33,487 nt of DNA from an uncultured Eubacteriales bacterium (GTDB lineage: Bacteria; Bacillota; Clostridia; Oscillospirales; Oscillospiraceae). The stretch covers positions 1-33,487 of the forward strand of contig CAJLCS010000017.1 in the NCBI GenBank assembly GCA_905205195.1, read 5' to 3'. How positions within the stretch are numbered: position 1 is the first letter of the stretch; each line of letters opens with the position of its first letter. The notes below the pieces were generated by a model. It ran no database searches. It saw only the letters and a list, made by a program, of their open reading frames with translations, and was not told where the DNA came from. The position numbers were made by a program, and so were the translations under genes. Positions 8,283 to 14,748 of the stretch are shown piece by piece.

Positions 8283-8312
8283 AGTATAGCACGTTTTCGG
8301 CGGTGCAGGCAA
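8283..8312 (-). promoter_or_regulatory. sigma-A type promoter for hflX
   Basis: On the minus strand TTGCCT (8312-8307) and TATACT (8288-8283) are 18 bases apart, with TGC ahead of the -10 giving an extended -10. The predicted start lies a few bases before the hflX ribosome-binding site. Confidence 0.7.
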
Positions 8313-8335
8313 CGGTTTTCTCCGAAAAAAGGCAG

Positions 8336-8369
8336 AAAAAGCCCGCACCGCGAAAACGCAGTGCGGGCT
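8336..8369 (-). terminator. intrinsic terminator after rpmE
   Basis: Downstream of the rpmE stop the minus strand forms AGCCCGCAC / GTGCGGGCT, a 9-bp stem. It continues past one mismatch into GCG/CGC with a TTTT loop, and is followed by TTTTT. It separates rpmE from hflX. Confidence 0.9.
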
Positions 8370-8374
8370 TCGAC

Positions 8375-8575
8375 TTACTTCAGGCCAAAACGCTTGTTGA
8401 ACCGATCAACACGTCCACCGGTGTCAACCAGCTTCTGCTTGCCGGTATAGAAAGGGTGGCACTTGGAGCAGATCTCAACGCGGATGTCCTTCTTGGTGGA
8501 GCCGGTCGTAAAGACGTTGCCACAGGCACAGCGAATCGTCGTCTGTTCGTACTTGGGATGGATACCTTCCTTCAT
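8375..8575 (-). CDS. rpmE: 50S ribosomal protein L31, zinc-binding form
   Basis: A 66-residue L31 that opens with MKEGIHPKY. It carries the four-cysteine zinc ribbon of the C+ form: Cys16 and Cys18 (CACGNVF), Cys36 and Cys39 (CSKCHPFYTGKQK). The C-terminal DTGGRVDRFNKRFG block is diagnostic of L31. The frame continues upstream to 8620, but the ATG at 8575 has AAAGGTG about 7 bases before it and matches the family start. It is a single-gene unit with its own promoter and terminator. The zinc-binding form is normally used in zinc-replete cells; no Zur site was recognised here. Confidence 0.97.
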   Translation of the reverse strand: MKEGIHPKYEQTTIRCACGNVFTTGSTKKDIRVEICSKCHPFYTGKQKLVDTGGRVDRFNKRFGLK

Positions 8576-8638
8576 GTTGTTCACCTCTTTCTTATGAAAA
8601 GGGCACCAATGCCCCATCAATCTTTTAATCGCCCAAAT

Positions 8639-8667
8639 ATCATAGCATATTACGGCAGGAAATGCAA
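8639..8667 (-). promoter_or_regulatory. sigma-A promoter for rpmE
   Basis: TTGCAT (8667-8662), 17 bases, then TATGAT (8644-8639), with TGC giving an extended -10. The leader to the rpmE ATG at 8575 is about 57 bases. Confidence 0.85.
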
Positions 8668-8708
8668 GTATTATTTTTTGAAATCCGAATTTTTACAGCA
8701 TCCGGCTC

Positions 8709-9932
8709 TCAGAACGCCCAGTTGCCCTTCCGGAACACCGGCACGGTGCGGCCGTCGGCGCAGATGGCGTCGATATCCATGGAATCGCAGCCGATCATGA
8801 AGTCCTCGTGGATCATGGAATCGTTGATGCCCAGCGCCCGGCACTCCTCCAGCGTCTTGTTGTGGTAGTCCTCAATGGTGTCCACAAAGCCCATGCCCAG
8901 CGCCAGATGGCAGGCGGCGTTTTCGTCAAAGAGCGTGTTGTAGAACAGCAGGCCGCTCTGGCTGATGGGGCTGGACTGGGGCACCAGCGCGCATTCGCCC
9001 AGATAGCAGGCGCCTTCGTCCATGGAAATCATGGTTTTCAGCAGCTCCTCGCCCTTTTCGGCGTGGACCTCCACGGCCTTGCCGCCTTCAAAGCGGACGG
9101 AGAAGTTCTCGATCAGCTGGCCCTGATAGCTCAGCGGCTTGGTGGAGTACACAATGCCCTCCGCTTCGCCCTTCATGGGGGAGATAAAGCACTCCTCCGT
9201 GGGAATGTTGGGATTGAAGAAAACCTTCTCGGTGCTGGTCTCGCCGCCGCCGCAGAACCGGGCCTGGGGGATCATGCCAACGGTCAGGTTGGTGCCGTTG
9301 TCGGCGGTATAGTGCAGGGACTTGATGCCCAGGCTGTTGAGGTAATCGCACCGGGCCTGCAGGTCGGCGTTATGCGCTTCCCAGGATGCGATGGGATCGT
9401 CGGTAACGCGGGAGGTGGTCAGAATGGCCTCCCACAGCTTCTCGATGGCCTGGCTCACCCGCACGCCGGGGAACATTTTCTTGGCCCAGGCCGCGCCGGG
9501 CACGGCGGCAATGCACCACTGGCGCTTGCCCTCCATCTGATCGGCGTAGGGCTTCACAATGGGATAGCGCAGGCGGCTGGCCTTGGCCTGCTTTTCGGTG
9601 TTCATGCCCTTCAGGCCGTCGGGATCCTCGGAGGTCAGGTACAGCGTGCAGGGATTCCGGTCCACCCGCTCCTGCATCTGGGCCTTTTTCCATTCGGGCA
9701 CCTCGCCCAACGTCTTTACCGTCTGGTAGCGGACGTGGACCTTGGCCAGGGGCTGATAGCTCCACTCCACGGTGACCTTCCGGGCCTTGGCCTTATAGGC
9801 CTCCTCCACCACCATCTGGACAAATTCCGGCTGATCCAGCCCGGCCTGGATGATGACGTCCTGGCCCTTCTGCACGTTCATGCCACAGCAGACAATCAGC
9901 TTGGCATACTCTCTCAAAACCGCTTTTTTCAC
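8709..9932 (-). CDS. M29 family metallo-aminopeptidase (AmpS/PepS-like)
   Basis: A 407-residue cytosolic aminopeptidase of the thermophilic aminopeptidase (M29) family, which uses two metal ions to trim N-terminal residues from peptides. Characteristic blocks are NIPTEECFISP, the region GECALVPQSSPISQSG, the block LFYNTLFDENAACHLALG, and near the end the HEDFMIGCDSMDIDA segment carrying the metal-binding His and Asp. The start is GTG at 9932, preceded by AAAAGGAG at a good distance; no upstream ATG is in frame. It is divergent from the homocysteine methyltransferase-like gene, and each has a strong promoter. The peptide preference cannot be predicted. Confidence 0.93.
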   Translation of the reverse strand: MKKAVLREYAKLIVCCGMNVQKGQDVIIQAGLDQPEFVQMVVEEAYKAKARKVTVEWSYQPLAKVHVRYQTVKTLGEVPEWKKAQMQERVDRNPCTLYLTSEDPDGLKGMNTEKQAKASRLRYPIVKPYADQMEGKRQWCIAAVPGAAWAKKMFPGVRVSQAIEKLWEAILTTSRVTDDPIASWEAHNADLQARCDYLNSLGIKSLHYTADNGTNLTVGMIPQARFCGGGETSTEKVFFNPNIPTEECFISPMKGEAEGIVYSTKPLSYQGQLIENFSVRFEGGKAVEVHAEKGEELLKTMISMDEGACYLGECALVPQSSPISQSGLLFYNTLFDENAACHLALGMGFVDTIEDYHNKTLEECRALGINDSMIHEDFMIGCDSMDIDAICADGRTVPVFRKGNWAF

Positions 9933-9963
9933 AGCGTTTCACTCCTTTTCCAAAATTACACCT

Positions 9964-9992
9964 ATCATAGCAACATTTCCGCCCTGCGTCAA
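9964..9992 (-). promoter_or_regulatory. sigma-A promoter for the M29 aminopeptidase
   Basis: TTGACG (9992-9987), exactly 17 bases, then TATGAT (9969-9964), with TGC making an extended -10. This is close to consensus. Confidence 0.88.
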
Positions 9993-9998
9993 TATCTG

Positions 9999-10027
9999 TT
10001 GCAATTTTTTGAAAAATCCGCTATACT
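9999..10027 (+). promoter_or_regulatory. sigma-A promoter for the homocysteine methyltransferase-like gene
   Basis: TTGCAA (9999-10004), 17 bases, TATACT (10022-10027). The -35 box is only 6 bases from the divergent promoter's -35, so the two promoters lie back to back. Confidence 0.85.
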
Positions 10028-10060
10028 TATCCCATCTTTTCCTTTTTCCGGAGGTCTTAT

Positions 10061-10981
10061 ATGCTGACAACGCAGCAGTTTCACGAAAAAATCGCCGCCG
10101 GTCTGCGCTATCTGGACGGCGCCACCGGCTCCAACCTGATGAAGGCCGGAATGCCCCGGGGCTGCTGCTCCGAGGAGTGGATCCTGGCCCATCCCGAGGC
10201 CCTTGTGGCGCTCCAGCGCGGCTATGCCGCCGCAGGCAGCCAGATTCTCTACGCGCCCACCTTTCAGGCCCAGCCCGTTGTGCTGGAGCGGGTCCGGCTG
10301 GAAAACCAGACCGAGGCCGTCAACGCCCATCTGGTGGCCCTGTCCCGCAGCGCCGGGCCGGAGTGCCTGATTGCCGGCAATTTAACCACGCTGGCCGCCT
10401 TTACCGACAGCTGGAACCCGGACAAATTCGAATTTCTGGTGGAAAACTACCGCCGCCAGATTCACGGCCTTCTGGACGGCGGCGCGGACCTGCTGGCCGC
10501 CGAAACGCTGCTCTATCCCCAGGAGGCGGAGGCCATTCTCACCGCCGCCGAGCTGGAGGGGGCCGGGGCCTGCCTGTACACCTTCACCATGCAGAGCGAC
10601 GGTGCCCTGTTTTCCGGCGCGGAGGCCGGTCCCATTCTCCGGGAGCTGGAGCACGCCGGTGCCGCCGCCGTGGGCTTCAACTGCGTGGCGGCGGACGACA
10701 TGACCCCGGGCCTTGTCAGCAAGCTCCGCCGGTACGTCCGGGGGCCGCTGGTATGCAAGCCCAACGCGGGCAATCCCGTGATTTCCGACGCCGGAATTGC
10801 CGAATACCCCATGACCGCCGAAGAATTCGCCGCCATCGGCGCCCGGTGCGCCCAGATGGGCGCTTCCCTGCTGGGCGGCTGCTGCGGCACCGATCCCGGC
10901 TACATTGGGGCGCTGCGCCGCGCCGTAGAGGGCGAGCCTTTCGAAAATAGGGATTGCCAAACCGCGCCGCTTCCCTTATAA
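10061..10981 (+). CDS. homocysteine S-methyltransferase domain protein
   Basis: A 306-residue single-domain Hcy-binding TIM barrel, as in MmuM, BHMT and the first module of MetH. The fold uses three cysteines to hold zinc and the homocysteine thiol: Cys208 in GFNC and Cys274-Cys275 in GGCCGTDP are all present. The opening YLDGATGSNLM and the block TFQA (normally TNTF) also fit. GGAGG lies 7 bases ahead of the ATG. No folate-, cobalamin- or activation-domain gene is near. The methyl donor could be S-methylmethionine, a betaine or a corrinoid module encoded elsewhere. The gene ends inside the -10 box of the next promoter. Confidence 0.9.
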   Translation: MLTTQQFHEKIAAGLRYLDGATGSNLMKAGMPRGCCSEEWILAHPEALVALQRGYAAAGSQILYAPTFQAQPVVLERVRLENQTEAVNAHLVALSRSAGPECLIAGNLTTLAAFTDSWNPDKFEFLVENYRRQIHGLLDGGADLLAAETLLYPQEAEAILTAAELEGAGACLYTFTMQSDGALFSGAEAGPILRELEHAGAAAVGFNCVAADDMTPGLVSKLRRYVRGPLVCKPNAGNPVISDAGIAEYPMTAEEFAAIGARCAQMGASLLGGCCGTDPGYIGALRRAVEGEPFENRDCQTAPLPL

Positions 10982-10982
10982 T
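10954..10982 (+). promoter_or_regulatory. sigma-A promoter placed 6 bases before an ATG (leaderless transcript)
   Basis: TTGCCA (10954-10959), 17 bases, TATAAT (10977-10982). The -10 overlaps the TAA stop of the upstream gene. Transcription would begin at about 10988-10990, at or next to the ATG at 10989. No Shine-Dalgarno sequence is present ahead of that ATG. Confidence 0.7.
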
Positions 10983-10988
10983 GACAAT

Positions 10989-12404
10989 ATGGAAAAGAGA
11001 ACACATTTCTACGTCAGCCGTAAAAACGCGCTGACCTGGTTGATGGCGCTGTGCCTGGTTTGCTCGGCAGTGGCCCGCATTGTGATCGCCGGTGTGAAAG
11101 GAACCGGCGGCTCGCTGCAAGTGTGGAGCCAAATCGTTCTGCCGGTGGCGGCAAGCCTGCTGTATGTGTCCATCACGCTGACGGGCGGCAAGGAAAGATT
11201 CTACAAAACCGCCATTCCCATCTGGATGATCTCCCTGTATTTCGCCTTTGCCGTCACCGGCTACGGCTTCGGGAAAATGGTCATCGGACTGTACTGGCTG
11301 GTGCTGCTGAGCTTTGCCGTGACCTACACCGAAATCACCGCCGGACGGGCCAGCCGGGCCTGGTTCCTGTTCTTCCTGTTTGCCCTGCCCTTTGTGACGC
11401 TGCTGTATCTCAACCGGCGGGCGCTGATGGCCCGGAATGTGGACCTGATTCTGCGGATTCTGCCGGATCTTCTGCTGCTGGCCGGCCTGTTTGTGCTGGT
11501 GTTTGCCATCCGGTTCCACCCGCAGGGGGAATACCACCCCACCTGGGGCGACCGCACCGACGGCCGCCGTCTGCGGACCATGCCCCCCATGTCCCAGGTT
11601 TCCCCCTACATCATGGTCACACGCAACGACGCGTCCAATCAGTTCGCCGAATCCTTTGAAATCACCCAGATTGACCGCTACATCCGCCAGAAGCGCCGGG
11701 AGGGCCTGACCAATTTCGGCATTACCCACGTTCTGTTGGCCGCCTACTGCCGGGGCGTGGCCAAATACCCGGCCCTGAACCGTTTTCTGTCCGGTCAGCG
11801 GGTGTACTCCCGGGGGGAGGACATCCAGTTCTGCATGACCATCAAGAAGGAAATGTCCGTGGAAGCCCCGGATACGGTCATCAAGGTTCATTTAAGCCCC
11901 CGGGACACCGCCGAGGACGTCTACAACAAAATGAACGCCCAGGTGGAGGCGGTGAAAAACACGCCGCTGGACTCGTCGTTTGACAACGTGGCCGGGATTC
12001 TGACCCTGATTCCCGGCGTGGTGCTGAAATTCACGGTCTGGCTGCTGCGGACGCTGGATTATTTCGGTCTGCTGCCTCAGTTCCTGCTGGAGGTCAGCCC
12101 CTTCCACGGTTCCCTGTTTTTGACCTCCATGGGCTCGCTGGGCATTCCGCCGATCTACCATCACCTGTATAACTTCGGCAATCTGCCGGTGTTCGGCGCC
12201 TTCGGCTGCAAGCGCCGGGCGCTGGAGGTGCAGGAGGACGGCACCGTGGTGCAGCGCAAATACATGGACTGCAAGTTCACCATGGACGAGCGCATTGCCG
12301 ACGGCTACTACTACGCCGCCTTCTTCAAGTACTTCCGCCGGATCCTGCAGCATCCGGACGTACTGGATACGGCGCCGGAAAAGGTGAATGCCGACATCGA
12401 CTGA
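10989..12404 (+). CDS. six-pass membrane protein fused to an E2/CAT-type acyltransferase domain
   Basis: A 471-residue protein of uncertain function. Six hydrophobic segments lie at about 13-36, 44-65, 74-93, 96-116, 123-141 and 154-176. From about 190 onward the soluble part resembles the catalytic domain of 2-oxoacid dehydrogenase E2 and chloramphenicol acetyltransferases: GRRLRTMPPMSQVSPYIM, ITHVLLAAYCRGVAKYPALNRF, and MDERIADGYYYAAFF at 432-446. The last block corresponds to the E2 active-site motif DHRxxDG, but the catalytic His is Glu434. No lipoyl or E3-binding domain is present, and no dehydrogenase genes are nearby. The ATG at 10989 lacks a ribosome-binding site and follows a -10 box directly. 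Acyl transfer is possible but unproved. Confidence 0.8.
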   Translation: MEKRTHFYVSRKNALTWLMALCLVCSAVARIVIAGVKGTGGSLQVWSQIVLPVAASLLYVSITLTGGKERFYKTAIPIWMISLYFAFAVTGYGFGKMVIGLYWLVLLSFAVTYTEITAGRASRAWFLFFLFALPFVTLLYLNRRALMARNVDLILRILPDLLLLAGLFVLVFAIRFHPQGEYHPTWGDRTDGRRLRTMPPMSQVSPYIMVTRNDASNQFAESFEITQIDRYIRQKRREGLTNFGITHVLLAAYCRGVAKYPALNRFLSGQRVYSRGEDIQFCMTIKKEMSVEAPDTVIKVHLSPRDTAEDVYNKMNAQVEAVKNTPLDSSFDNVAGILTLIPGVVLKFTVWLLRTLDYFGLLPQFLLEVSPFHGSLFLTSMGSLGIPPIYHHLYNFGNLPVFGAFGCKRRALEVQEDGTVVQRKYMDCKFTMDERIADGYYYAAFFKYFRRILQHPDVLDTAPEKVNADID

Positions 12405-12445
12405 GGGCGAATTGTGACATTTTTGAGAATTTCTCTCCTTCCCCG

Positions 12446-12474
12446 TTGCAATTTGGCCGGAAGGCGGTTATACT
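12446..12474 (+). promoter_or_regulatory. sigma-A promoter for the small membrane protein gene
   Basis: TTGCAA (12446-12451), 17 bases, TATACT (12469-12474). The leader is about 35 bases and carries AGGAGG at about 12502. Confidence 0.87.
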
Positions 12475-12515
12475 AAAGCAAAACCCAAAAAGCTTTTGAA
12501 CAGGAGGCTCTTTTT

Positions 12516-12794
12516 ATGAAAGTTTTCAACACCATTGCCAAGATCGTCGCCGCGCTGGCGGCTGTTGCCGGTGCCGTTTACGTTGTCGCCACCTACGGCG
12601 ACCAGATTGTCGCCTGGGCCAAGAAGCTGTGCAGCGGCAAGTTCTGCGGTGGATCCTGCAGCTGCAAATCCGTGCCGGAAGAAGCCTTCGTGGCCGAAGA
12701 AAAGGCCCCCGAGGCTGTCCCTGCCCAGGCACCGGAAGCCCCGGCCGAATCCTCCGACGTTCCCGTTGCGGACGAGAAGGACTTTGAGGGCTGA
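12516..12794 (+). CDS. small membrane-anchored protein with Cys cluster and acidic Pro/Ala/Glu tail
   Basis: A 92-residue protein of no recognised family. Residues 5-27 form one hydrophobic helix (IAKIVAALAAVAGAVYVVAT). A short amphipathic stretch follows, then four cysteines at 39, 44, 48 and 50. From about 52 onward it is acidic and rich in Pro, Ala and Glu, so probably disordered. CAGGAGGC lies about 10 bases before the ATG, and the gene has its own promoter and terminator, which supports real expression. The cysteines could bind a metal or form disulfides. The general layout resembles small single-pass proteins common in clostridia. Function unknown. Confidence 0.85.
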   Translation: MKVFNTIAKIVAALAAVAGAVYVVATYGDQIVAWAKKLCSGKFCGGSCSCKSVPEEAFVAEEKAPEAVPAQAPEAPAESSDVPVADEKDFEG

Positions 12795-12811
12795 GCATCC
12801 CCACATCCACA

Positions 12812-12847
12812 AAAAACCGCGGAATGGCGTGCCATTCCGCGGTTTTT
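12812..12847. terminator. bidirectional terminator between convergent genes
   Basis: Perfect inverted repeat: AAAAACCGCGGAATGGC (12812-12828), 2 bases, and its complement (12831-12847). It has A-runs on one side and T-runs on the other, so it can serve both the plus-strand small gene and the minus-strand kdgK. Confidence 0.93.
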
Positions 12848-12856
12848 CATTTTCTG

Positions 12857-13882
12857 TTACCGCTGGATCCGGCCGGAGCCGTCGCCGCCCGCCAGCTTTT
12901 CCACCTCCGCCACGGTGACCATGTTGTAGTCGCCCTCAACGGAGTGCTTCAGCGCCGATGCCGCCACCGCAAATTCCACCGCCTGCTGGGTGGTCTTGCC
13001 AGTGAGCAGACTGTAAATCAGGCCGCCGCCGAAGGAATCGCCGCCGCCGACCCGGTCCACAATGTGCAGGTCGTACTGCTTGGAGAAGCAGTATTCGTTG
13101 GCCGCCGCGTCGTAGAGCATTCCGCTCCAGCCGTTGTCAAAGGCGCTGTGGGACTCCCGCAGGGTAATGGCCACCTTTTCAAAGCCGAAACGCTCCGCCA
13201 GCTGCCGGGCCACGGACTGATAGCCCTCCCGGTTCAGCTTGCCGCCGTAAATGTCGGTTTTCTCCGCTTCGATGCCGAAGACGTCCTTGGCGTCCTCCTC
13301 GTTGGAGATGCACACGTCCACATACCGGCACAGCCGGGTCATGGCCTCACGGGCCTGCTCCCGGGTCCAGAGCTTGCCCCGGTAGTTCAGGTCGCAGGAA
13401 ATTTTGATGTTCCGGGCCTTGGCCGCCTTGCAGGCTTCCTCGCAGATTTCCACCAGATTGGGTCCCAGTGCCGGGGTAATACCGGTGAAATGGAACCAGT
13501 CCGCCCCCTCAAAAATCCGATCCCAGTCAAAATCGGAAGGTGCCGCCTCCTGAATGGCGGAATGGGCACGGTCGTAAATGCAGACGGAGCCCCGCTGGGA
13601 CGCGCCCTTTTCATTGTAATAGATGCCGATCCGGCTGCCGCCGCGCACGATCAGCGACGTATCCACGCCGAAACGCCGCAGGCTGTTCACCGCCGCCTGG
13701 CCGATGGCATGGGCGGGCAGCTTGGTCACATAGGCCGCGTCGATGCCGTAGTTGGCAAGGGACACCGCCACATTGGCCTCTCCGCCGCCGAAGCTGAATT
13801 CCAGATGATCCGCCTGCACGAACCGCTCGTAGTTGTAGGGCTGAAGCCGGACCATCAGCTCGCCGAAGGTAATGACTCTCAT
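12857..13882 (-). CDS. kdgK: 2-keto-3-deoxygluconate kinase (PfkB family)
   Basis: Phosphorylates KDG to KDPG in hexuronate breakdown. The 341-residue protein has PfkB/ribokinase signatures: the glycine-rich N-terminal FSFGGGEANVAVSLA and the C-terminal DRVGGGDSFGGG with catalytic base Asp282. KISCDLNYRGKLW in the middle is typical of KDG kinases. The frame is open upstream to 13945, but the ATG at 13882 is chosen because AAGGAGG lies 10 bases upstream and MRVITFGELMVRL is the family start. The ATG overlaps the eda stop as ATGA, placing kinase and aldolase in one operon. Its product is the eda substrate. Confidence 0.94.
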   Translation of the reverse strand: MRVITFGELMVRLQPYNYERFVQADHLEFSFGGGEANVAVSLANYGIDAAYVTKLPAHAIGQAAVNSLRRFGVDTSLIVRGGSRIGIYYNEKGASQRGSVCIYDRAHSAIQEAAPSDFDWDRIFEGADWFHFTGITPALGPNLVEICEEACKAAKARNIKISCDLNYRGKLWTREQAREAMTRLCRYVDVCISNEEDAKDVFGIEAEKTDIYGGKLNREGYQSVARQLAERFGFEKVAITLRESHSAFDNGWSGMLYDAAANEYCFSKQYDLHIVDRVGGGDSFGGGLIYSLLTGKTTQQAVEFAVAASALKHSVEGDYNMVTVAEVEKLAGGDGSGRIQR

Positions 13883-14523
13883 TTTGCTCTTGCCTCCTTG
13901 ACAATTTCCACGGATTTTTTGCACAGGTCGATGATCTCGTCCCATTTTCCGTTCTCAATCAGGTCCGCCGTGACCATGTAACTGCCGCCGCAGGCGCAGA
14001 TCACCGGGCTGGACAGGTAGGTGCCCAGATTTTTCAGGTTGATGCCGCCGGTGGGCATAATCTTGAACATGGGGAACGGCGCGGACATGGCCTTGATCTT
14101 GGCCAGGCCGCCGGACTGCTCCGCCGGGAAGAACTTCAGCACCTCCAGACCGTACTTGTAGGCCGTGTGGTAATCCGTCGGCGTGGTGCAGCCCGGGAAA
14201 ATCGTCACCTTTTTGCTCTGGCAGTATTCCACCAGCTCCGGATCCAGGCCCGGCGACACGATAAATCTGGCCCCGGCCTCCAGCGCCTCGTCAATCTGGG
14301 CCGTGGTCAGCACGGTGCCCGCGCCCACGATCATCTCGGGGCAGGTTTCGGACATAATCCGGATGGCACGGGCCGCCCCCGCCGCCCGGAAGGTCACCTC
14401 CGCCACCGGCACGCCGCCGGCGCAGAGCGCCCGGGCCAGAGGCGCCGCATCCCGCTCGGGATTGGACAGCTTGATCACCGGCACCACGCCGATGGCCGCA
14501 ATGGTCTCTTGGATTGCATTCAT
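13879..14523 (-). CDS. eda: KDPG / KHG aldolase
   Basis: A class I aldolase of 214 residues that cleaves 2-keto-3-deoxy-6-phosphogluconate to pyruvate and glyceraldehyde-3-phosphate. VAEVTFR carries Glu42, and VLKFFPAE carries the Schiff-base Lys130. GARFIVSPGLDPELV and IMPTGGINLKNLGTYL are further family blocks. The frame runs upstream to 14595, but the ATG at 14523 has GGAGGAG in place and fits the usual start. It is the first gene of the leftward eda-kdgK operon, divergent from uxuAB. Entner-Doudoroff use is possible, but the neighbours point to hexuronate catabolism. Confidence 0.95.
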   Translation of the reverse strand: MNAIQETIAAIGVVPVIKLSNPERDAAPLARALCAGGVPVAEVTFRAAGAARAIRIMSETCPEMIVGAGTVLTTAQIDEALEAGARFIVSPGLDPELVEYCQSKKVTIFPGCTTPTDYHTAYKYGLEVLKFFPAEQSGGLAKIKAMSAPFPMFKIMPTGGINLKNLGTYLSSPVICACGGSYMVTADLIENGKWDEIIDLCKKSVEIVKEARAK

Positions 14524-14583
14524 GGTTTTGCTCCTCCGTTTCTTCGCAGGCCGGCCGAAGGGCCTGATCTGCCTTTGGGATTC

Positions 14584-14611
14584 ATTATAGCGCAATTGTC
14601 ACGGAAATCAA
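14584..14611 (-). promoter_or_regulatory. promoter for eda-kdgK
   Basis: TTGATT (14611-14606), 16 bases, TATAAT (14589-14584). The leader of about 55 bases ends at the eda ribosome-binding site. Confidence 0.7.
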
Positions 14612-14622
14612 TTCTTGAATTG
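14609..14622. repeat. inverted repeat overlapping the eda -35 box
   Basis: CAATTC-TT-GAATTG is a perfect 6-bp inverted repeat with a 2-base centre. It overlaps the eda -35. It could be a regulator site, but it is short and AT-rich. Confidence 0.35.
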
Positions 14623-14672
14623 TGTCCTGGGAAAAATTCGGAAATATCACCAAAAAAGAAGGGTAAAAATTA

Positions 14673-14694
14673 ACTGGTATACTAGTAGACAAGT
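14673..14694. promoter_or_regulatory. candidate GntR/FCD operator of the hexuronate divergon
   Basis: A 22-bp near-palindrome centred at 14683/14684, with 9 of 11 positions paired and the core GTATACTAGTAGAC. FCD-type GntR regulators typically bind palindromes built on a GTNTAC-type half-site. It lies between eda-kdgK and uxuAB-gntR and overlaps the candidate uxuA -35 (TAGACA). The encoded GntR protein is the obvious candidate ligand. Confidence 0.65.
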
Positions 14695-14714
14695 CGTGCC
14701 CTTTGTGATAAACT
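14686..14714 (+). promoter_or_regulatory. candidate promoter for uxuA-uxuB-gntR
   Basis: TAGACA (14686-14691), 17 bases, TAAACT (14709-14714). The -10 is only a 4/6 match, but the spacing is ideal and the -35 overlaps the palindromic operator, as expected for a repressed promoter. Confidence 0.5.
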
Positions 14715-14748
14715 GATTCTATCTATCTTGTGCGAAGGAGGTACGCAT

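Noticed and set aside
8265..8348. Upstream extension of hflX to 8348
   Set aside because: It would cross the hflX promoter and part of the rpmE terminator. The ATG at 8264 is preceded by a proper Shine-Dalgarno.
14728..14748. TTG start seven codons upstream of uxuA
   Set aside because: It would put the AAGGAGG site inside the coding sequence; the ATG at 14749 is correctly spaced from it.
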